A stretch of DNA of 64,000 nt, from NCBI GenBank assembly GCA_030849965.1, contig JAVDKL010000001.1, forward strand, positions 910,454 through 974,453, in the 5' to 3' direction. This document shows, one piece after another, positions 41,518-52,265 of this stretch. The notes under the pieces are model-generated. The model was not told where the DNA came from and searched no databases. It saw only the letters and a list, made by a program, of their open reading frames with translations. The stretch's first letter is position 1. The number at the start of each line of letters is the position of its first letter. The translations under genes and the position numbers were made by a program. This stretch comes from Schauerella fraxinea (GTDB taxonomy: Bacteria; Pseudomonadota; Gammaproteobacteria; Burkholderiales; Burkholderiaceae_B).

Positions 41518-44055
41518 TCAGCCCTGACGCCGCCGCGGCGTCGGCTCATCCGGCGGCGGCTCATCGAGATCGAGATTGATCTTACGCAGCCGCGGATCGA
41601 TTTCCATCGGCGTCACCGACGGTGCAACCCGACGGCCATCATAATCATCATCATCGCCGCCGTCGCCGTCGCCATCTTCGTCGTCCTCGCGACGTGCAGC
41701 TGCTCGCCTGAATACCCACGCCACGATAAAGGCCACGATCGCCAAGAGCGCGGTAATCACGACCAATAAATTATCCGAAAGCCACGCCGGCAACGACGAC
41801 ACACTCTCGCCGTCGCTCGTGCCCGCCGTCGTCGCAGCGCCACCCAGCGCAGTAGGCGCAGCGGCACCCGGCACGCCGATCGCAGCACCCGTAGTCCCAC
41901 CTGCGGCTGCACCGCCAGCACCGTTTTGTGCGCCCGAGCCGCCTGTCGCAGCCGACCCGCTGCCCGTCGCGGTGGCGGCACTGCCCGGCACGCCACTGCC
42001 CGCTGCACCCGTGCTCGCCGCACTGTTGCCAGTGGCCCCGCCACTCGCTGCCGCACCGGATGATCCCGTTGCCGCCGATGTGCCGCTATTTGCCGCCGAC
42101 GCACCGGATGCCGAGCCGGGCACGGCAGCACCGTTTGGCGCGGTGCCGCCTTGACCTGTTGCACCCTGGCCTGTTGCACCCTGGCCTGTTGCACCCTGGC
42201 CTGTCGCGCCCTGGCCTGTCGCGCCCTGGCCTGTCGCGCCTTGCGTCGGTGCACCGGACTGACCCGCAGCGCCGGACTGCCCTGCACCGCCGGGTTGGCC
42301 TGCGGTTCCGGGCGGCGCCGATGCACCGGCCTGACCTGCAACACCCGCTTGCCCGACGGCACTGGATTGGCCCGCGCTACCCGGCTGCGCTGCCGCACCA
42401 GTTGTGTTTGTCGTTCCCGTTTGACCCGCGGATCCGGCGCCACCGGTGGCGGCGCTTTGACCGGCGGCCGCCCCTGCTTGACTGGCTGTGCCGGACTGCC
42501 CTGCACCGGCGGCTGGGCTGGCCGTACCCGGTACCGCACCACTCGTCCCGCCAGGAACGGTAGCGGCATTGCCACCCGCAGCACCGCCTGCACCTGCTGC
42601 ACCTGCACCCGCACCGGCACCTGCACCTGCACCTGCACCGTCATTAACGCTGGAATCCGAACCGGCCGCTGCCGCGCTCGTTGCGCTGCGATTCAACGCA
42701 TCGACATCGCGCCGTAGCGCGTCAACGCGACCGCCTTGCTCGGCAAGCGCGCGCGCGTTTGCGGCACGCGCTTCTTCCGGCGTGGCGCTGCCTGGCGCGC
42801 CGGTGGCCGCTCCGTTGCGACCGCCGGCAGCGTTGCTCGCCGCGACACCCGCCGTCGCACCGCCAGCACCCGATGCGCCGACGCCCGATCCGGCCGCCCC
42901 CGTACCGGAACCTGAACCTGAACCGACGCCTGAACTTGCACCTGAACCGACACCGGCTCCTGCACCTGCACCTGCACCTGCACCGGCTCCTGCACCGGCT
43001 CCTGCACCTGCACTGCCCGGCGCGCCACCTGACGCGCCGCCGGCGCCGGCGGCCGTGCCGCCCGCGCCTGCCGGACCCGTCGTCGACACGGCCTCATCGC
43101 CGGCCGACAGGCGCAGGCGATCCTGCGCGCGATTCGCGCCGGACGCGCCATTGCCATCAGTGCCTTCGACTCGCCCGCTCGCCGCTGCTCCACCTACGGA
43201 AGGCGCCAATGCGGCCCCGCGCGCAGCGCGACCGCGATAGACGTCAAAATCAGCCTGATGCTGCAAATAAAGCCGCTTGGCGTCTTCAGGATTTTCCGCG
43301 CGGATGGTGTCGGCGTCCGGCACGGTCAACCGCGCACCGGTTTTCACCAGGTTCATATTGCCTTGGATGAACGCGTCCGGATTGGCCCGCCACATCGCCA
43401 CGATCATCTGGTAATACGTGGCACCGGATACTCGCCGCGCCATCGCAATTTCCGACAACGTGTCGCCGCTACGGACGGCCACAGTGCGCGCGCCTCGCGG
43501 CGCCCGAGCCGCCGCCGGGTCTGCGGGCGCGCGCTGTACGACCGGCGCGCGAGCAGTCACTGCCGTGTCGATCGATCGGGACTCCGGCGCGCCTAGCGGT
43601 AAATCGGGGGTATGCCAGCCTTGGGCATCAGGTTGCGCCAAGACGGTGAATTGCACTTGTCGTCGGCCAGTGGGCGAGGTGCTGATCAACAGAATGTCGA
43701 TCGCGGAATCGATCGGCGCCTGCGTCGACGAGATGCGCAGCACGCGCGCCGAAGGCGTGGTGCCCGGCTCAAGCGTGACGCGAAAGGTCGATAGCGGCGC
43801 GGGCGGCGTGAGGCCAGCCGCCAGCCACGATGCCTCGTCCGCAAGTCCTACGCGCAACGTGTCGACTTCCTGTGCCGTCAAATTCGTCACGGGCACCGAC
43901 ACCAACAGCGGCGCGCCAGCAGGTGACAGCACGCGTGCGTGTCCGAAATCGGCCGCCATGGCGGGCCCAGCCGCGAGGGCGACGAAAACAGCGGCAAGTG
44001 CCGATGATAGCGGCGCACGCGAGTGCGACGGAATTCGGATAAGGCGTGCGATCAT
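41518..44055 (-). CDS. fimV: FimV/HubP-family polar inner-membrane protein
   Basis: An 845-residue protein with a signal peptide (1-34), a FimV N-terminal domain (to about 155), a LysM peptidoglycan-binding domain near 188-250 (VRSGDTLSEIAMARRV), a very long Gly/Ala/Gln-rich low-complexity region (about 260-770), one membrane helix (LLVVITALLAIVAFIVAWVF) and a short acidic cytoplasmic tail. The TPR-like cytoplasmic FimV C-terminal domain of pseudomonads is not visible. FimV organises cell poles, type IV pili or flagella and chemoreceptors. The gene contains a six-fold 15-bp repeat (42151-42240). Confidence 0.85.
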   Translation of the reverse strand: MIARLIRIPSHSRAPLSSALAAVFVALAAGPAMAADFGHARVLSPAGAPLLVSVPVTNLTAQEVDTLRVGLADEASWLAAGLTPPAPLSTFRVTLEPGTTPSARVLRISSTQAPIDSAIDILLISTSPTGRRQVQFTVLAQPDAQGWHTPDLPLGAPESRSIDTAVTARAPVVQRAPADPAAARAPRGARTVAVRSGDTLSEIAMARRVSGATYYQMIVAMWRANPDAFIQGNMNLVKTGARLTVPDADTIRAENPEDAKRLYLQHQADFDVYRGRAARGAALAPSVGGAAASGRVEGTDGNGASGANRAQDRLRLSAGDEAVSTTGPAGAGGTAAGAGGASGGAPGSAGAGAGAGAGAGAGAGAGAGVGSGASSGVGSGSGSGTGAAGSGVGASGAGGATAGVAASNAAGGRNGAATGAPGSATPEEARAANARALAEQGGRVDALRRDVDALNRSATSAAAAGSDSSVNDGAGAGAGAGAGAGAAGAGGAAGGNAATVPGGTSGAVPGTASPAAGAGQSGTASQAGAAAGQSAATGGAGSAGQTGTTNTTGAAAQPGSAGQSSAVGQAGVAGQAGASAPPGTAGQPGGAGQSGAAGQSGAPTQGATGQGATGQGATGQGATGQGATGQGATGQGGTAPNGAAVPGSASGASAANSGTSAATGSSGAAASGGATGNSAASTGAAGSGVPGSAATATGSGSAATGGSGAQNGAGGAAAGGTTGAAIGVPGAAAPTALGGAATTAGTSDGESVSSLPAWLSDNLLVVITALLAIVAFIVAWVFRRAAARREDDEDGDGDGGDDDDYDGRRVAPSVTPMEIDPRLRKINLDLDEPPPDEPTPRRRQG
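42151..42240 (-). repeat. Six 15-bp tandem repeats inside fimV
   Basis: Six in-frame copies of CTGGCCTGTTGCACC or CTGGCCTGTCGCGCC encode (GQGAT)n on the minus strand. Three consecutive copies are identical within each sequence class. Because the unit is a multiple of three, copy-number change alters length without a frameshift. Longer GA-rich runs at 42596-42645 and 42955-43015 are similar in nature. Confidence 0.92.
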
Positions 44056-44113
44056 GAACAGATATCCGTTGGGAAAGCTATCTGGACACCGCCTCGACGA
44101 CGGCGCGAGGAAG

Positions 44114-44140
44114 AAAAAATGCGCGCCCCTGAGGGCGCGC
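44114..44140 (-). terminator. Intrinsic terminator after asd
   Basis: An 8-bp stem GCGCGCCC (44121-44128) with GGGCGCGC (44133-44140), followed on the minus strand by A and TTTTTT (44119-44114). It lies 6 bases after the asd stop and separates it from fimV. Confidence 0.88.
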
Positions 44141-44146
44141 TTTACA

Positions 44147-45277
44147 TCAGGCTTCCGAAAGCGCGATGCGGAGCATCCGGCGTAGCGGTTCAGCCGCGCC
44201 CCACATCAACTGATCGCCCACGGTAAAGGCGCTCAGGTATTCGCCTCCCATCGACATCTTGCGCAGACGTCCAACAGGAATGTCCAAGGTGCCCGTTACC
44301 GCAACCGGCGTCAAACCGGCCATCGATGCTTCCTTGGTATTGGGAATCACCTTTGCCCAATCCGTGCCCTCGGCAATCAGGGCTTCAATCTCGTCCAGCG
44401 GCACATCGCGCTTGAGCTTGATGGTCAACGCCTGACTATGGCAACGCATGGCGCCGATGCGCACGCACAATCCATCAACCGGGGTTTCGGCCGTGCCAAA
44501 TGCGGGACCGCGGCCCAGGATCTTGTTGGTTTCAGCGCCGGCCTTCCATTCTTCGCGCGACACACCATTGCCCAGATCCTTGTCGATCCAGGGAATGAGG
44601 CTGCCGCCGAGCGGCACGCCGAAGTGTTCCTGCGGCAAACCAGGATTCTTTTGCATCGCCAGCACGCCACGGTCGATTTCGAGAATCGCTGACGCCGGGT
44701 CATCCAGCAGCGGACGCACTGCTTCGTTCAACTGGCCGAATTGCGTCAGCAGCTCACGCATGTGCTGCGCGCCGCCGCCGGATGCAGCCTGGTACGTCAT
44801 GGAGGTCATCCAATCGACCAGATCGTTGTTGAACAAGCCGGCCAAGCCCATGAGCATGCAGCTGACCGTGCAGTTACCACCCACAAAGTTGCGCACGCCC
44901 CGCGCGAGCGCGGCGTCGATAACGGGCCGATTGACGGGATCGAGCACGATGATCGCGTCATCAGCCATGCGCAAGGTGCTTGCGGCGTCGATCCAGATAC
45001 CTTTCCAGCCCGCATCGCGCAGCTTCGGATAAACGGCCGACGTGTAATCGCCGCCCTGCGCCGTAACGATGATCGGCAGTTTTTTAAGGGCGTCAATGTC
45101 GTGAGCATCCTGCAACGCGCCGGCGCCGTCTGCCCATTTAGGGGCGGCACCACCTGCGTTGCTCGTCGAGAAGAACACCGGCTCGAACAGGGAAAAATCG
45201 TTTTCATCACGCATGCGTTGCATGAGAACCGAACCCACCATTCCTCGCCAACCGACAAGGCCCACTGCTTGCTTCAT
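44147..45277 (-). CDS. asd: Aspartate-semialdehyde dehydrogenase
   Basis: A 376-residue NADPH enzyme of the Gram-negative type, making aspartate semialdehyde for lysine, threonine, methionine and cell-wall diaminopimelate. The start [18 protein letters not shown] binds NADP, the catalytic Cys lies in [12 protein letters not shown], and the catalytic His region is [16 protein letters not shown]. Standard leuB-asd-fimV order; a terminator follows. Confidence 0.97.
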   Translation of the reverse strand: MKQAVGLVGWRGMVGSVLMQRMRDENDFSLFEPVFFSTSNAGGAAPKWADGAGALQDAHDIDALKKLPIIVTAQGGDYTSAVYPKLRDAGWKGIWIDAASTLRMADDAIIVLDPVNRPVIDAALARGVRNFVGGNCTVSCMLMGLAGLFNNDLVDWMTSMTYQAASGGGAQHMRELLTQFGQLNEAVRPLLDDPASAILEIDRGVLAMQKNPGLPQEHFGVPLGGSLIPWIDKDLGNGVSREEWKAGAETNKILGRGPAFGTAETPVDGLCVRIGAMRCHSQALTIKLKRDVPLDEIEALIAEGTDWAKVIPNTKEASMAGLTPVAVTGTLDIPVGRLRKMSMGGEYLSAFTVGDQLMWGAAEPLRRMLRIALSEA

Positions 45278-45348
45278 TTATCCGCTCTTAAAATCAAAGT
45301 TAATCGTTGGCGCGGCAAAACTGCCGCGCCCCGCCTGGACGGCTGAAA

Positions 45349-46428
45349 TCAGCCAGCCAGCGCCTTCAGCACCGCATCGCCCATCTGGGCAGTGCCCACC
45401 TTCTCGGTATTTTCCTCGAAGATATCGGCAGTGCGATAACCGGCTGCGAGCACGTTACGAACCGCCGACTCGATACGGTCGGCCTGCGCTGGCAAGCCTA
45501 AAGAATACCGCAACAACATCGCGGCCGACAGAATCGTCGCCAATGGATTGGCGATATTTTGCCCGGCGATGTCGGGAGCCGACCCGTGGCTGGGTTCGTA
45601 GAGCCCCTGCCCCGACGAATTCAACGAAGCCGACGGCAGCATCCCGATCGACCCCGTCAACATGGCGGCTTCGTCGGAAAGGATGTCGCCGAAGATGTTG
45701 CCGGTAACGATCACGTCGAACTGGCGCGGGGCCTTGACCAACTGCATGGCCGCATTATCGACATACATATGCGAGAGCTCGACATCCGGATATTGTTTCG
45801 CGACGTCGATCACGATATCCCGCCAGAACTGCGACGTTTCAAGCACATTGGCTTTGTCGACGCTGCACAGCTTGCGATTGCGTTTTTGCGCCGATTCGAA
45901 ACCGACCTGCGCGATGCGGCGAATTTCCGACTCGGCATAACGCATGGTGTCGTATCCTTCGCGCTCACCGGCAAACTGCCCGTCCACAGCGGTACGCACG
46001 CCGCGCGGTTGGCCGAAGTAGATATCGCCCGTCAGCTCGCGAATGATCAAAATATCCAGTCCCGACACGATCTCAGGCTTAAGCGACGACGCGCTGGCCA
46101 GTTCCGGGTAAAGAATCGCGGGACGCAGGTTGGCGAACAAACCCATCTGCCGCCGCAATCCCAAAATGGCTTGCTCGGGGCGATGCTCGCGCGGCAGTTT
46201 GTCGTACTTCCAGTCGCCTACCGCGCCAAACAGCACAGCGGACGACGCTTGCGCCAGCGCCAGCGTCTCAGGCGGGAGCGGATGCCCTTTCAGGTCGTAA
46301 GCGGCGCCGCCCACGGGCGCTTCGTCGATCGACAGATCGAGCTCCAGCGCTTTGAGCACACGTACAGCCTGCTCCATGATTTCCGGGCCGATGCCGTCTC
46401 CAGGCAACACTGCGATCTTGTGCGTCAT
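45349..46428 (-). CDS. leuB: 3-isopropylmalate dehydrogenase
   Basis: A 359-residue NAD enzyme of leucine synthesis. The start [14 protein letters not shown], the substrate Arg/Tyr region [16 protein letters not shown] and the NAD segment [20 protein letters not shown] are intact. ATG 46428 has AGGAAT. It is separated from leuD by a strong hairpin with a short T run, so it may be partly uncoupled from leuCD. Confidence 0.97.
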   Translation of the reverse strand: MTHKIAVLPGDGIGPEIMEQAVRVLKALELDLSIDEAPVGGAAYDLKGHPLPPETLALAQASSAVLFGAVGDWKYDKLPREHRPEQAILGLRRQMGLFANLRPAILYPELASASSLKPEIVSGLDILIIRELTGDIYFGQPRGVRTAVDGQFAGEREGYDTMRYAESEIRRIAQVGFESAQKRNRKLCSVDKANVLETSQFWRDIVIDVAKQYPDVELSHMYVDNAAMQLVKAPRQFDVIVTGNIFGDILSDEAAMLTGSIGMLPSASLNSSGQGLYEPSHGSAPDIAGQNIANPLATILSAAMLLRYSLGLPAQADRIESAVRNVLAAGYRTADIFEENTEKVGTAQMGDAVLKALAG

Positions 46429-46452
46429 ATTCCTATCCGAAAAAAGCGTTTC

Positions 46453-46490
46453 AAAAGCCGATTGCGTCTGCTCCCGCAGACGCAATCGGC
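46453..46490 (-). terminator. Strong hairpin between leuD and leuB
   Basis: A perfect 15-bp stem (46457-46471 with 46476-46490, core GATTGCGTCTGC) and a 4-base loop, followed on the minus strand by TTTT (46456-46453). It lies within what is otherwise one operon, 28 bases after the leuD stop. Confidence 0.8.
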
Positions 46491-46518
46491 CCCAACTATC
46501 TTGCCCCACCCAGCGCGA

Positions 46519-47172
46519 TCAACGGATCAGCGGCTGGCTCTCGAGCCATGGATGACGCGCCAGGCGCTCCGCCTCGAAACTGCGAATCTTGTCCGCCTTC
46601 TGCAGCGTCAAGCCGATATCGTCGAATCCATTGATCAAGCAATACTTGCGAAATGGTTCGATATCGAACGGCAAGCTTTCGCCACCGGCAGTCAATACCT
46701 GCTGCGACTCGAGATCGATGCGCAAACGGTATCCCGGAAACGCCTTGACCTCGTCGAACAGCCGCGCCACTTGCATTTCCGACAACACGATCGGGAGCAG
46801 GCCATTCTTGAAGCTGTTGTTGAAGAAGATATCGGCGTACGACGGCGCAATGATGGCGCGAAAGCCATATTGCGTCAGCGCCCAGGGCGCATGCTCGCGG
46901 CTTGAACCGCACCCGAAGTTCTTGCGCGCCAACAAAATCGACGCCCCCTGGTAGCGCGAATGATTGAGCACGAAATCCGGATTGATCGGCCGCTTGGAAT
47001 TGTCCATTCCCGGCTCGCCGTGATCCAGATAACGCAACTCATCAAACAGATTGGGGCCGAAGCCCGTACGCTTGATCGACTTCAGAAACTGCTTGGGAAT
47101 AATCAGGTCGGTATCGACGTTCTCGCGATCGAGAGGCGCCACCAAACCATCGAGTGTTTTAAAGGCTTCCAT
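46519..47172 (-). CDS. leuD: 3-isopropylmalate dehydratase small subunit
   Basis: A 217-residue subunit that completes the isopropylmalate isomerase active site with LeuC. Family hallmarks are [21 protein letters not shown] and [14 protein letters not shown]. Three possible starts lie close together (GTG 47181, ATG 47175, ATG 47172). ATG 47172 gives the family N terminus ([10 protein letters not shown]) and has GGTGA at a fair distance. It follows leuC immediately. Confidence 0.96.
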   Translation of the reverse strand: MEAFKTLDGLVAPLDRENVDTDLIIPKQFLKSIKRTGFGPNLFDELRYLDHGEPGMDNSKRPINPDFVLNHSRYQGASILLARKNFGCGSSREHAPWALTQYGFRAIIAPSYADIFFNNSFKNGLLPIVLSEMQVARLFDEVKAFPGYRLRIDLESQQVLTAGGESLPFDIEPFRKYCLINGFDDIGLTLQKADKIRSFEAERLARHPWLESQPLIR

Positions 47173-47177
47173 CATGC

Positions 47178-48581
47178 TCACCGAAAAGTTCTAACGTCGA
47201 CGAAATGGCCGGCCACGGCAGCGGCGGCCGCCATGGCGGGACTTACCAGGTGCGTGCGTCCGCCCTGGCCTTGCCGCCCCTCGAAGTTGCGATTGGACGT
47301 GGACGCGCAACGCTCACCCGGCTCCAGCCGATCGGCGTTCATCGCCAGGCACATCGAGCAACCCGGTTCGCGCCACTCGAAACCTGCCGCAAGAAAAATC
47401 TTGTCCAGCCCTTCCTGCTCGGCTTGCAGCTTGACCAGCCCAGACCCCGGTACCACCATGGCCTGCTTGACGTTCGAGGCCACGTGTTTGCCACGCGCAA
47501 CGGCAGCAGCAGCCCGCAAATCTTCAATCCGCGAATTGGTGCACGATCCGATAAACACGCGATCCACCCGAATATCGGTCAATGGCGTGTTGGGCTTGAG
47601 GCCCATATATTCGAGCGCACGCACCATACCGCTGCGTCGCACATCGTCCTTTTCGCGATCGGGATCCGGTACCCGGCTATCCACCGGCAACACCATCTCG
47701 GGCGATGTGCCCCAGGTGACCTGCGGCTTGATGTCGGCCGCTCGTACATCCACGACGCGATCGAACGTGGCACCCGCATCCGAATGCAGCGTGCGCCAAT
47801 AGTTAGCGGCTTGATCCCAAAGCACGCCCTTGGGCGCGAACGGCCGACCGCGGAAGTAAGAGATCGTTTTGTCGTCTACGGCCACCATGCCGGAACGCGC
47901 GCCGGCCTCGATGGCCATATTACAGACGGTCATCCGGCCCTCGACAGACAATCCACGAATGGTGCTGCCGGCAAACTCGATCGCGTGACCCGTGCCACCA
48001 GCCGTACCGATGATGCCGATCACATGCAGCACGACATCCTTGGCGGTACAGCCCACCGGCATATCGCCTTCTACCCTGATGAGCATGCTCTTGGCTTTTT
48101 TCATCAACAGGGTTTGGGTGGCCAACACATGCTCGACCTCGGACGTTCCGATGCCAAACGCCAGTGCGCCCAACGCACCGTGCGTGCTCGTATGCGAATC
48201 GCCGCACACCACGGTCATCCCGGGGAGCGTGGCGCCCTGCTCCGGTCCGATCACATGAACGATCCCCTGACGCAGATCGGTCATGCGAAATTCGGTAATG
48301 CCGTATTTGTCGCAGTTATCGTCCAACGTATCCACTTGCAGTTTGGACACGGGATCGTCGATGCCTTGCGCACGATTCATCGTGGGCACATTGTGATCCG
48401 CAACCGCCAGGTTGGCGCCGACGCGCCAGGGCTTGCGGCCCGCCAGCGAAAGCCCTTCGAAGGCTTGCGGACTGGTGACCTCATGCAAAAGATGCCGGTC
48501 GATATACAGCAAACAGGTGCCGTCTTCTTCCTGGTGGACGACGTGCGCGTCCCACAGTTTGTCGTAGAGTGATTGAGGCAT
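47178..48581 (-). CDS. leuC: 3-isopropylmalate dehydratase large subunit
   Basis: A 467-residue aconitase-family enzyme. The [4Fe-4S] ligands are the Cys in [13 protein letters not shown] and the two in [23 protein letters not shown] and NREHR-like loops are typical. ATG 48581 has GAGGG. It converts 2- to 3-isopropylmalate with LeuD. First gene of leuCDB; leuA is not in the window. Confidence 0.97.
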   Translation of the reverse strand: MPQSLYDKLWDAHVVHQEEDGTCLLYIDRHLLHEVTSPQAFEGLSLAGRKPWRVGANLAVADHNVPTMNRAQGIDDPVSKLQVDTLDDNCDKYGITEFRMTDLRQGIVHVIGPEQGATLPGMTVVCGDSHTSTHGALGALAFGIGTSEVEHVLATQTLLMKKAKSMLIRVEGDMPVGCTAKDVVLHVIGIIGTAGGTGHAIEFAGSTIRGLSVEGRMTVCNMAIEAGARSGMVAVDDKTISYFRGRPFAPKGVLWDQAANYWRTLHSDAGATFDRVVDVRAADIKPQVTWGTSPEMVLPVDSRVPDPDREKDDVRRSGMVRALEYMGLKPNTPLTDIRVDRVFIGSCTNSRIEDLRAAAAVARGKHVASNVKQAMVVPGSGLVKLQAEQEGLDKIFLAAGFEWREPGCSMCLAMNADRLEPGERCASTSNRNFEGRQGQGGRTHLVSPAMAAAAAVAGHFVDVRTFR

Positions 48582-48793
48582 GATGCCCTCTCTGGCTGGT
48601 CTTGGCGCGAAATCGCGTTGGACCTCCATTATCGGCACCGAATTAACCTAGCACAAGACCAGTTCTCATACTAGTACAATGACCACCATCCTGGCGCGGT
48701 TAAAGCCAGATCCGTCCATCCGGCAACCTCGAACCCTCATCGTTCTCATTCACGCGCCTGGCGTGAATGAGAGAGGGTCCAGCAAAGTGGTCA
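48582..48793 (-). promoter_or_regulatory. leuC upstream region with a 9-bp direct repeat
   Basis: Between aroC and leuC, both on the minus strand, the motif TTGTRCTAG occurs twice in the same orientation (TTGTACTAG at 48679-48671 and TTGTGCTAG at 48656-48648). The 23-base spacing is near two helical turns, which would suit a dimeric activator or repressor. No regulator gene is adjacent. Confidence 0.35.
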
Positions 48794-49867
48794 TCAATCC
48801 TGCGGCGGCACGATGCATTGCGCGTGATGCATCAAGGCGTGGTCGATCAACACCAGCGCCAGCAACGCTTCGGCGATCGGCGTTGCCCGAATCCCGACGC
48901 AAGGATCATGGCGCCCGAGCGTGTGCACTTGCACCGGCGCGCCCGTAGCGTCGATCGAACGGCGATCGATGCGAATACTTGAGGTGGGCTTGATCGCCAA
49001 AGACACCGTGATCGGCTGGCCGCTGGAGATCCCGCCCAGCACACCGCCTGCGTGGTTGCTCAAGAACCCGTCGGGCGTAATTTCGTCGCCATGCTCCGAT
49101 CCCCGCTGCGTAATCGCACCAAAGCCGGCGCCGATGGAAACGCCCTTGACCGCGTTCAGCCCCATCATCGCGTAAGCAATATCGGCATCGAGGCGATCGT
49201 ATAGCGGCGCGCCCCAGCCGGCAGGCAGGCCGTCGGCCACCACTTCGATGCGTGCCCCGATCGAATCGCCGTCGCGACGCAACGCATCCATATAGTCTTC
49301 GAGTTGCTGAACGACGCCCGCGTTCGGCGCGTAAAACGGGTTTTGCGAGACCTCGTCCCAGCTTTCGAACGGAATCTCGATCGGCCCCAACTGGCTCATG
49401 TAGCCCCGAATCGTCACGCCATAGTGGGCGGCGAGCCATTTCTTGGCGATGGCGCCGGCCGCCACGGTCGGCGCGGTCAGTCGAGCGGAAGACCGGCCAC
49501 CACCCCGGGGATCACGCCGGTCGTACTTCTTTTGGTAGGTGTAATCGGCATGACCGGGACGAAAGGTTTGCGCGATGGCCGAATAATCCTTGCTGCGCGC
49601 ATCGGCGTTACGAATCAGGAGCCCGATCGGCGTACCGGTGGTCATGCCCTCATACACACCCGACAGGATCTCGACCTGATCCGGTTCTTGACGTTGCGTG
49701 ACGTGACGCGATGTACCCGGACGGCGGCGGTCCAGCTCGACCTGAATATCCGCTTCGGTCAGCGGCAAGCCCGGCGGGCAGCCGTCTACTACAGCGCCGA
49801 TGGCCGGACCATGCGACTCGCCGAAGTTCGTCACGCAAAACAATTTACCGAAAGTATTGCCACTCAT
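48794..49867 (-). CDS. aroC: Chorismate synthase
   Basis: A 357-residue FMNH2-dependent enzyme that makes chorismate, the last step of the shikimate pathway. The signatures [39 protein letters not shown] (FMN and phosphate binding) and [16 protein letters not shown] are intact. ATG 49867 has AGGTAG. It is upstream of leuC and read in the same direction, 212 bases apart. Confidence 0.97.
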   Translation of the reverse strand: MSGNTFGKLFCVTNFGESHGPAIGAVVDGCPPGLPLTEADIQVELDRRRPGTSRHVTQRQEPDQVEILSGVYEGMTTGTPIGLLIRNADARSKDYSAIAQTFRPGHADYTYQKKYDRRDPRGGGRSSARLTAPTVAAGAIAKKWLAAHYGVTIRGYMSQLGPIEIPFESWDEVSQNPFYAPNAGVVQQLEDYMDALRRDGDSIGARIEVVADGLPAGWGAPLYDRLDADIAYAMMGLNAVKGVSIGAGFGAITQRGSEHGDEITPDGFLSNHAGGVLGGISSGQPITVSLAIKPTSSIRIDRRSIDATGAPVQVHTLGRHDPCVGIRATPIAEALLALVLIDHALMHHAQCIVPPQD

Positions 49868-50621
49868 GAGACTACCTACCTCGAGCGGCGCTTGGCGCCC
49901 CGCCTCGAGAAAGTGAATGAAACGTTGGAAGGATAAAGCGGGAATTATGACATTCCGACGATTGTTCAACCGATGACGCGCACGCCGCCGCAGCCAAGTC
50001 GCCGTTGCGTACGGCTCGCGCTGAGCGCTGAAGAGGCACTGCACGACGCCGAACGGCGTCCTTTAAGCCTCAGGTCGAATGCCGAACGGCCGTTCGCGGA
50101 AATGAGGCACGAACATCACGGGTGAACGCGCCTGGGGACGGGTCAGTGACGCGAATCTGACGCGAATCCAAAAAATAATGTGTTCTTACACATCCAAATT
50201 CATACCCCATGCGTATACATAAAACGGCTTACAGCATTTGTGTGCACTGAGTGGTGACTGTTTAAATTTGTAAGCGATACATTTGCTCTACCTGAACGTC
50301 AAAAAGGTGCATACCGGCGCCAATTCGCGGATTTACAACACCGCCTACGGAAACGATCTCGGCGAGAAATGCTGCAGATTCGATGGAATTGAAGGTAAAA
50401 AAGTGCGAATGCAGTTCCTATTGTCGGGGTAAGGCAATAAAGTGACATATAACGTATTAGATCGTTCTCTTTGCAACGACTCGGATTATCTCTATCGGTT
50501 CGATAGGCAATCACATGCAACTTGAGTGACAGTTTCTTTCTATACTTCGATTCGAGGACACAGGCCGTTCGATTTAATCCCAAAGGCTGGCAGTGACCGT
50601 TACAAATCTTGGAGATGTTTG
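49868..50621. promoter_or_regulatory. AT-rich 754-base gap upstream of the adhesin export operon
   Basis: I see no credible gene; open frames here lack a ribosome site and family-like sequence. The right 450 bases (50160-50600) are notably AT-richer than the rest of the window. Palindromes occur at 50045-50060 (GACGCCGAACGGCGTC) and 50083-50096 (CGAACGGCCGTTCG). A TATACT hexamer at 50541-50546 is a reasonable -10 for the type I secretion operon, with no good -35 at the right distance. Long AT-rich regions of this kind before adhesin operons often bind nucleoid proteins; that is inference. Confidence 0.4.
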
Positions 50622-52253
50622 ATGTCCCATCGCTTGCCGCTGCGAGCCTTGGTTGCTGCAATCGCACTGTGCGGAACCACCGCACAGGCACAGAACGCAC
50701 AGCCGGTCACGAGTTTGAATCGCATTGTTGAACAGACGCTTCTGACGAACCCCGAAATCCAAACCCGATACCAAGATTTTCGCGCTTCGCTGGAAGGTCA
50801 AGCCGTGGCGCGTGGCGGTTTCCGGCCACAGGTCAATGCACAAGGCTCCTACGGCCGCGAGTACCGCAGCAACGTGCCCGACGCCGGCTCATACAGTTGG
50901 ACCCGTCCTGGATATAGCCTTGAGCTGCGCCAGTTGTTGTTCGACGGCTTCCGCACCAGCAACGACGTCAAGCAGCTTGGCTTTACCAAGTTGGCGCGCT
51001 ATTACGACTTGATGGCCGTTACCGACGAAACCGCGTACGCCGCCATCCTGTCGTACGCCGATCTGCAGCGCAATCGCGAGCTTGAAGAATTGGCCAAGCA
51101 CAACTTCGACTTGCATCGCGACACCATGGCGCAGATCCGCGAACGTGCGATGTCCGGCGTGGGCCGTTATGTGGATCTCGAACAAGCCTCCGGACGGCTT
51201 GCCCTGGCACAGACGAATCTGTTTACAGAAAGCGCAAACGTATTGGATGTGACGCAGCGCTATCGCCGCATCACGGGCGCCAATCCCACCGCCGACATGT
51301 TGCCGATCCCGGATATGTCGAATCGTCTGCCGGATCATCCCAAGGATTTTTCCGACTCGATCCGCCGCAACCCGAGCTTCTTGTCGACGCAGGCCAGCGT
51401 GCAAGCGGCCAATGCCGGTATCAAAGTCGCCCAAAGCAACTATTCGCCCAAACTGGAAGTCGTCGCCACCACGGGACGCGATCAATCGGAAGCCGACCCG
51501 GCCTACCGAAATGTGCAAAGCAGCAGCGTGCAGCTCGTCGCCTCGATGAATCTGTACCGCGGCGGCGCAGATGCCGCGCGCGTACGTCAAACGTCCGCCC
51601 AGGCTTATGCCGCACGTGATCTGCGCAACTACACCTGCCGCAATATCCAGCAGGATCTGGCGGTGGCGTGGACCAACATCACGCGATTGCGCGAACAGAT
51701 GCCCTTCCTGGTTCGTCACGAACAATCGACGAACAAAGTGCGCGATGCGTATCGTCAGCAGTTCAATATCGGGCAGCGATCGTTGCTCGACTTGCTCGAT
51801 ACCGAAAACGAACTTTTCGAATCGCGTCGTGCACTGGTCAACGGCCGCTACGATCTGCGATTGGCCGAATACCGTTGGCTGACACTTTCGCATCGCCTGC
51901 TCAGTTCGCTTGAACTGATTCCGGCGCGCGATGACGTGCCCGACGAAGAACGCCTGCTCGAAAGCGAAGAAAACATCATCGAGATGTGCTCGACCGATGC
52001 GCCCGATCAAGCACGCCTGCAGCCGGTCAAAGTGGAATACAACGAGGGCGTACTGCCGCCCACGCTGACGCCGCTCTACCCTACTTCCGGCGCATCGCCC
52101 GCCGCTGCAGCCACGACGGGCATGCCGGCGGCAGCAACAGCACCCCGCTATGCGCCGGTGCGAGCAGCGCCCGTTGCACCCGAAGATCGCGTCACGCCAC
52201 GCCCGGTCTACCCCGCAGGCATGCCTGCTGTGACGCCCACGCGTCAACCCTGA
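50622..52253 (+). CDS. TolC-family outer-membrane channel of a type I secretion system
   Basis: A 543-residue protein. Residues 1-26 are a signal peptide (ALVAAIALCGTTAQAQ). Two TolC repeats follow (NRIVEQTLLTNPEI, RPQVNAQGSYGR; then FSDSIRRNPSFLSTQASVQAA, VATTGRDQS and the FNIGQRSLLDLLDTENELF segment typical of LapE/AggA-type proteins). The last 90 residues are a Pro/Ala-rich tail. ATG 50622 has GGAG seven bases upstream. It is the outer-membrane exit for the adhesin encoded at 56955. Confidence 0.92.
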   Translation: MSHRLPLRALVAAIALCGTTAQAQNAQPVTSLNRIVEQTLLTNPEIQTRYQDFRASLEGQAVARGGFRPQVNAQGSYGREYRSNVPDAGSYSWTRPGYSLELRQLLFDGFRTSNDVKQLGFTKLARYYDLMAVTDETAYAAILSYADLQRNRELEELAKHNFDLHRDTMAQIRERAMSGVGRYVDLEQASGRLALAQTNLFTESANVLDVTQRYRRITGANPTADMLPIPDMSNRLPDHPKDFSDSIRRNPSFLSTQASVQAANAGIKVAQSNYSPKLEVVATTGRDQSEADPAYRNVQSSSVQLVASMNLYRGGADAARVRQTSAQAYAARDLRNYTCRNIQQDLAVAWTNITRLREQMPFLVRHEQSTNKVRDAYRQQFNIGQRSLLDLLDTENELFESRRALVNGRYDLRLAEYRWLTLSHRLLSSLELIPARDDVPDEERLLESEENIIEMCSTDAPDQARLQPVKVEYNEGVLPPTLTPLYPTSGASPAAAATTGMPAAATAPRYAPVRAAPVAPEDRVTPRPVYPAGMPAVTPTRQP

Positions 52254-52265
52254 AAGACATGAGCC

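Noticed and set aside
45309..45330. Terminator between leuB and asd
   Set aside because: A good 9-bp stem (GGCGCGGCA) is present but no T tract follows on the minus strand, so it was not listed as a terminator.
48639..48680. Leucine-rich leader peptide before leuC
   Set aside because: An eight-codon frame with two Leu codons exists, but no ribosome site or terminator hairpin accompanies it.
50299..50700. 133-codon minus-strand frame in the gap before the TolC gene
   Set aside because: It overlaps the TolC start, lacks a ribosome site, and its Arg/Cys-rich sequence resembles no family.
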